From assembly GCA_947175455.1 (NCBI GenBank), contig CAMWMW010000076.1, positions 1 through 7,337 of the forward strand: a DNA stretch of 7,337 bases, written 5' to 3'. This stretch comes from an uncultured Porphyromonadaceae bacterium (GTDB lineage Bacteria; Bacteroidota; Bacteroidia; Bacteroidales; Muribaculaceae). Each line of letters begins with the position of its first letter. Within the stretch, counting starts at the first letter, position 1. This document shows positions 5,109 through 7,337 of the stretch, piece by piece. The translations under genes and the position numbers were made by a program. The notes under the pieces are model-generated. The model did no database searches, had not been told where the DNA came from, and was given only the letters and a program-made list of their open reading frames with translations.

Positions 5109-6041
5109 ATGGCAGCATACGGAGACAGAAAAAAGCGTGGATTTAAGGAAGACCGAATTTTTACATGGGAAAACCGTGGCGATTCTTCTTTGCCTCTTAT
5201 GGATTTCCTTGGCAATATGCGTCCGGATTCTAAGCGTGGCGATATAAAGAAATGGATGAAATACGGTCATCTCAAGCTGAACGGAACCGTAACCAAGGCG
5301 TTTGACGCCGAGGTTGAGCCAGGTGCTGTCGTGGAGTTCAATTCCTCCCGCCCTTTTCCCGAGTTTCGTCACCACCGCATAGAGATTGTTTATGAAGATG
5401 ATGATGTGCTCGTGATCAACAAAGGGTACGGACTTCTGTCAGTCCCCACATTGAGCCATAAGAAAGAGGATAATGCCTACGAGATTCTGCGTAACTATGT
5501 AAAAGGCGTCAGTCCACGCAACAAGCTTTTCATAGTGCATCGCCTCGACCGTGATACTTCCGGACTTATGATGTTCGCCAAGTCGGAGGAGGCACAGAAC
5601 GTGCTTCGCCACAATTGGAACAATATTATTCTGGAGCGTCTCTATGTCGCGGTGCTTGAGGGAAATCTCGAACAGGACAAAGGGTTTGTGAAAAGCCGCC
5701 TTGCCGAAAATTCGCAGTTTGTGGTCTATGCCACCGACAACCCGGATGAGGGTCGTATTGCTGTGACACATTATGAGGTGGTAGGTCGGGGAAACGGATT
5801 CACACTCGCACAGTTCTCGCTTGACACGGGGCGTAAGAATCAGATCCGTGTGCATGCAAAACAACTCGGGCATCCGATTGCCGGAGACAAGAAATACGGA
5901 GCGACCAAGAGTCCTGTCCATCGTCTTGCATTGCACGCGAGGACACTGCGTTTCGCGCATCCGATCACGCGGAAGGACATGAATTTCGAAACTCCCATAC
6001 CACCAAAATTCGCTGCGGCGATACGTCGCCAAATGAAATAG
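5109..6041 (+). CDS. RluA-family pseudouridine synthase with N-terminal S4 domain
   Basis: 310-residue enzyme that converts specific uridines in RNA, most likely ribosomal RNA, to pseudouridine; the exact site cannot be read from sequence. Residues about 29-78 form an S4 RNA-binding domain (LMDFLGN...IKKWMKYGHLKLNG...VEPGAVVEF). The catalytic domain carries YEDDDVLVINKGYGLLSVP (95-113), HRLDRDTSGLMMFAKS (144-159) with catalytic Asp147, LERLYVAVLEG (175-185) and GRKNQIRVHAKQLGHPIAGD (241-260). This is the RluC/RluD-like layout. The ATG at 5109 follows an A/T-rich leader typical of the phylum. An in-frame ATG at 5046 would add 21 unconserved hydrophobic and basic residues and is less likely. 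The PAP2-like gene starts 3 bp after the stop, so the two are surely cotranscribed. Confidence 0.95.
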   Translation: MAAYGDRKKRGFKEDRIFTWENRGDSSLPLMDFLGNMRPDSKRGDIKKWMKYGHLKLNGTVTKAFDAEVEPGAVVEFNSSRPFPEFRHHRIEIVYEDDDVLVINKGYGLLSVPTLSHKKEDNAYEILRNYVKGVSPRNKLFIVHRLDRDTSGLMMFAKSEEAQNVLRHNWNNIILERLYVAVLEGNLEQDKGFVKSRLAENSQFVVYATDNPDEGRIAVTHYEVVGRGNGFTLAQFSLDTGRKNQIRVHAKQLGHPIAGDKKYGATKSPVHRLALHARTLRFAHPITRKDMNFETPIPPKFAAAIRRQMK

Positions 6042-6044
6042 ACT

Positions 6045-6824
6045 ATGAAACTTGACACATCATCATATTATCCCGAATCGCTCCTTGAAGAAGAAGTTGA
6101 TGAGACGGTGGAAATTACGGTTGATTCCCGGAACGACCGTAAAGAAGAGAAAGGTAATGATGAAGAGGGGAAAAAGGAGCCGGAGGTCAGTTCCCTTCCT
6201 GGGGCGGGCGAACGTTTCGCCGATGGCGTGGCACAATTCCTTTCATGGGCGCTCGTTCCGTTGCTTATGCCGGTATACGGTGTTTTGCTTGCATTCAATC
6301 TGTCGATTCTTGATTTCACTCCCTTTCCGGTGAAACTTGTGTTTACGCTTGTCACCCTGGCATTCACGGTGGCAGTGCCGACATTGCTCGTTTTGCTGTT
6401 AAAGCGCATGGGACTTGTGACTGATGTCGGGCTTAACGGGCGCAAAGAGCGGGTGATTCCTTATATAATCTCCATATTGTGTCTTGCCGGAGCGGGTGCG
6501 TTCATGTGGTATAAGGGCGCGCCTATGTGGCTTGTGATGTTTTTCGGAGGAGGAGCGGTGGCAGGAGCAATAAACCTGCTGATAAATTTCAGATGGAAGA
6601 TTTCAGCACATGCTGCCGGAGTTGCCGGAGTTGTTGCATTGCTGATACGTATAATACGCGACGGGCTGCCGCAGGAAGGCGCGTTTATATGGCTGCTTAT
6701 AGCCATAGGACTATCTGGAATACTCGGTACGGCACGAGTGTGGCTCGGTCGTCATACCGTATGGCAGGTTCTTGCCGGTTATGCCGTAGGTTTTCTTTCG
6801 GTCATTCTGATGACATTGTTATAA
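6045..6824 (+). CDS. PAP2-like integral membrane protein with degenerate phosphatase motifs
   Basis: 259-residue membrane protein. Residues 1-60 are hydrophilic and rich in Glu, Asp and Lys, and are followed by about seven hydrophobic segments (roughly 65-89, 96-120, 137-156, 160-181, 188-204, 212-230, 239-259). The C-terminal half resembles the PAP2 (type 2 phosphatidic acid phosphatase) fold. RKERVIP (133-139) stands where the first signature ends in RP, ISAH (186-189) replaces PSGH, and R231-x5-H237-x3-Q241 replaces SRx5Hx3D. Both key histidines are present but the last Asp is Gln. Members of the family dephosphorylate lipid phosphates, including undecaprenyl diphosphate; activity here is uncertain. 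The gene lies 3 bp after the pseudouridine synthase gene and 71 bp before ispG, which makes a role in isoprenoid lipid metabolism attractive but unproven. Confidence 0.8.
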   Translation: MKLDTSSYYPESLLEEEVDETVEITVDSRNDRKEEKGNDEEGKKEPEVSSLPGAGERFADGVAQFLSWALVPLLMPVYGVLLAFNLSILDFTPFPVKLVFTLVTLAFTVAVPTLLVLLLKRMGLVTDVGLNGRKERVIPYIISILCLAGAGAFMWYKGAPMWLVMFFGGGAVAGAINLLINFRWKISAHAAGVAGVVALLIRIIRDGLPQEGAFIWLLIAIGLSGILGTARVWLGRHTVWQVLAGYAVGFLSVILMTLL

Positions 6825-6895
6825 ATCCTGGAAGACGATGCTGAATCGGGCAGCCTGACAGCTTGAAATCATATATAGATTGCTATAATATACGT

Positions 6896-7337
6896 ATGCT
6901 GTACAATTATCAAAGACGCGATACCCATGAGGTGAAAGTCGGTTGCATTGGAATCGGCGGCTCAAACCGTGTGGTCATACAGTCCATGGCAAATACAGAT
7001 ACAAATGCCGTGGAGGATAGTGCCGAACAGGCGATAAGGATTGCCAGGGCGGGCGGTGAGCTCGTCCGTTTCACCACGCAGGGTGTGCGCGAGGCATCAT
7101 CTTTGGGAGAAATAAGGGAGCTTATAAGGAAGAAAGGGTATTCGTTTCCCGTTTCAGCAGACGTGCATTTCAATCCCAAAGCCGCTTTCGAGGCTGCGTC
7201 TACAGCAGATAAGGTAAGAATCAACCCCGGAAATTTCGTTGATGCGGCACGCACATTCCGTAAACTCGAATTTACGGATGTGGAATATGCTTCGGAAATC
7301 GGCAAGATTGAAGAAACTCTCGTGCCTTTTCTCAGAC
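6896..7337 (+). CDS. ispG: 4-hydroxy-3-methylbut-2-en-1-yl diphosphate synthase IspG (GcpE), N-terminal part (3' truncated by window)
   Basis: The first 147 codons of IspG, the [4Fe-4S] enzyme that reduces methylerythritol cyclodiphosphate to HMBPP in the non-mevalonate (MEP) isoprenoid pathway. Visible blocks of the N-terminal TIM barrel are the RR.T..V.VG start (residues 7-16), IGGSNRVVIQSMANTDT (20-36), AGGELVRFTTQG (52-63), SADVHFNPKAAFEA (87-100) and DKVRINPGN (105-113). The frame is open to the end of the window, so the iron-sulfur domain and any inserted middle domain, as Bacteroidota and plant IspG often have, are out of view. The ATG at 6896 is the only good start: an in-frame TGA lies at 6842-6844, and no ATG occurs between. 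No Bacteroidota-type promoter was found in the 71-bp gap after the PAP2-like gene, so it may be cotranscribed with it. Confidence 0.95.
   Translation, partial: MLYNYQRRDTHEVKVGCIGIGGSNRVVIQSMANTDTNAVEDSAEQAIRIARAGGELVRFTTQGVREASSLGEIRELIRKKGYSFPVSADVHFNPKAAFEAASTADKVRINPGNFVDAARTFRKLEFTDVEYASEIGKIEETLVPFLR

Noticed and set aside
6863..6889. Sigma-70-like TTGAAA and TATAAT pair before ispG
   Set aside because: The spacing is 15 bp, the transcript would start almost at the ATG, and Bacteroidota housekeeping promoters use TTTG / TAnnTTTG instead.
1..7337. tRNA, rRNA, CRISPR array, insertion sequence or defence system
   Set aside because: No cloverleaf, rRNA segment, regularly spaced repeat, transposase or toxin/antitoxin-like gene was seen on either strand.

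Overview
The window is 7,337 bp of bacterial chromosome, almost certainly from the order Bacteroidales. A Muribaculaceae-like gut lineage is my guess from gene content and base composition and is not proven. The protein sequences read as Bacteroidota versions: QueA, RecO, a DUF2851 protein found mainly in this phylum, and a PAP2-like membrane protein. The -7 promoter boxes are of the Bacteroidota type TAnnTTTG instead of TATAAT.

Layout. (1) 1-2323, plus strand: 3' part of uppP, then truB (4-base ATGA-less TAATG junction, sharing one base with uppP) and queA. These genes serve undecaprenyl carrier recycling and tRNA modification and look like one operon. (2) 2324-2619: gene-free stretch between convergent genes. 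It holds a perfect 16-bp inverted repeat and, on the minus strand, a promoter-to-terminator small-RNA-like unit (element A). (3) 2620-3924, minus strand: a DUF2851 protein of unknown function. (4) 3925-4180: gene-free stretch holding a second, plus-strand copy of the same small-RNA-like unit (element B). (5) 4181-4909: recO. (6) 4910-5108: leader with a -7 box and a 15-bp palindrome. (7) 5109-6824: an RluA-family pseudouridine synthase with an S4 domain and, 3 bp later, a degenerate PAP2-like membrane protein. (8) 6896-7337: the 5' part of ispG, cut by the window end.

Most genes are housekeeping: cell-wall lipid carrier (uppP), isoprenoid precursor synthesis (ispG), RNA modification (truB, queA, RluA homolog) and recombinational repair (recO). 

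The most interesting signal is not protein-coding. The two spacers flanking the DUF2851 gene carry paralogous units, on opposite strands and pointing away from the gene. Each has a TAACTTTG box, exactly 4 nt, the word GTGTTTTTCAT, an A/T-rich core ending AAGGTT, 3-4 nt, then a hairpin of unrelated sequence but matching geometry and a T run. This looks like a roughly 70-nt multi-copy small RNA family. Copy A has no same-strand gene downstream in the window, so it is not simply a leader. Copy B lies upstream of recO and could also act as an attenuator.
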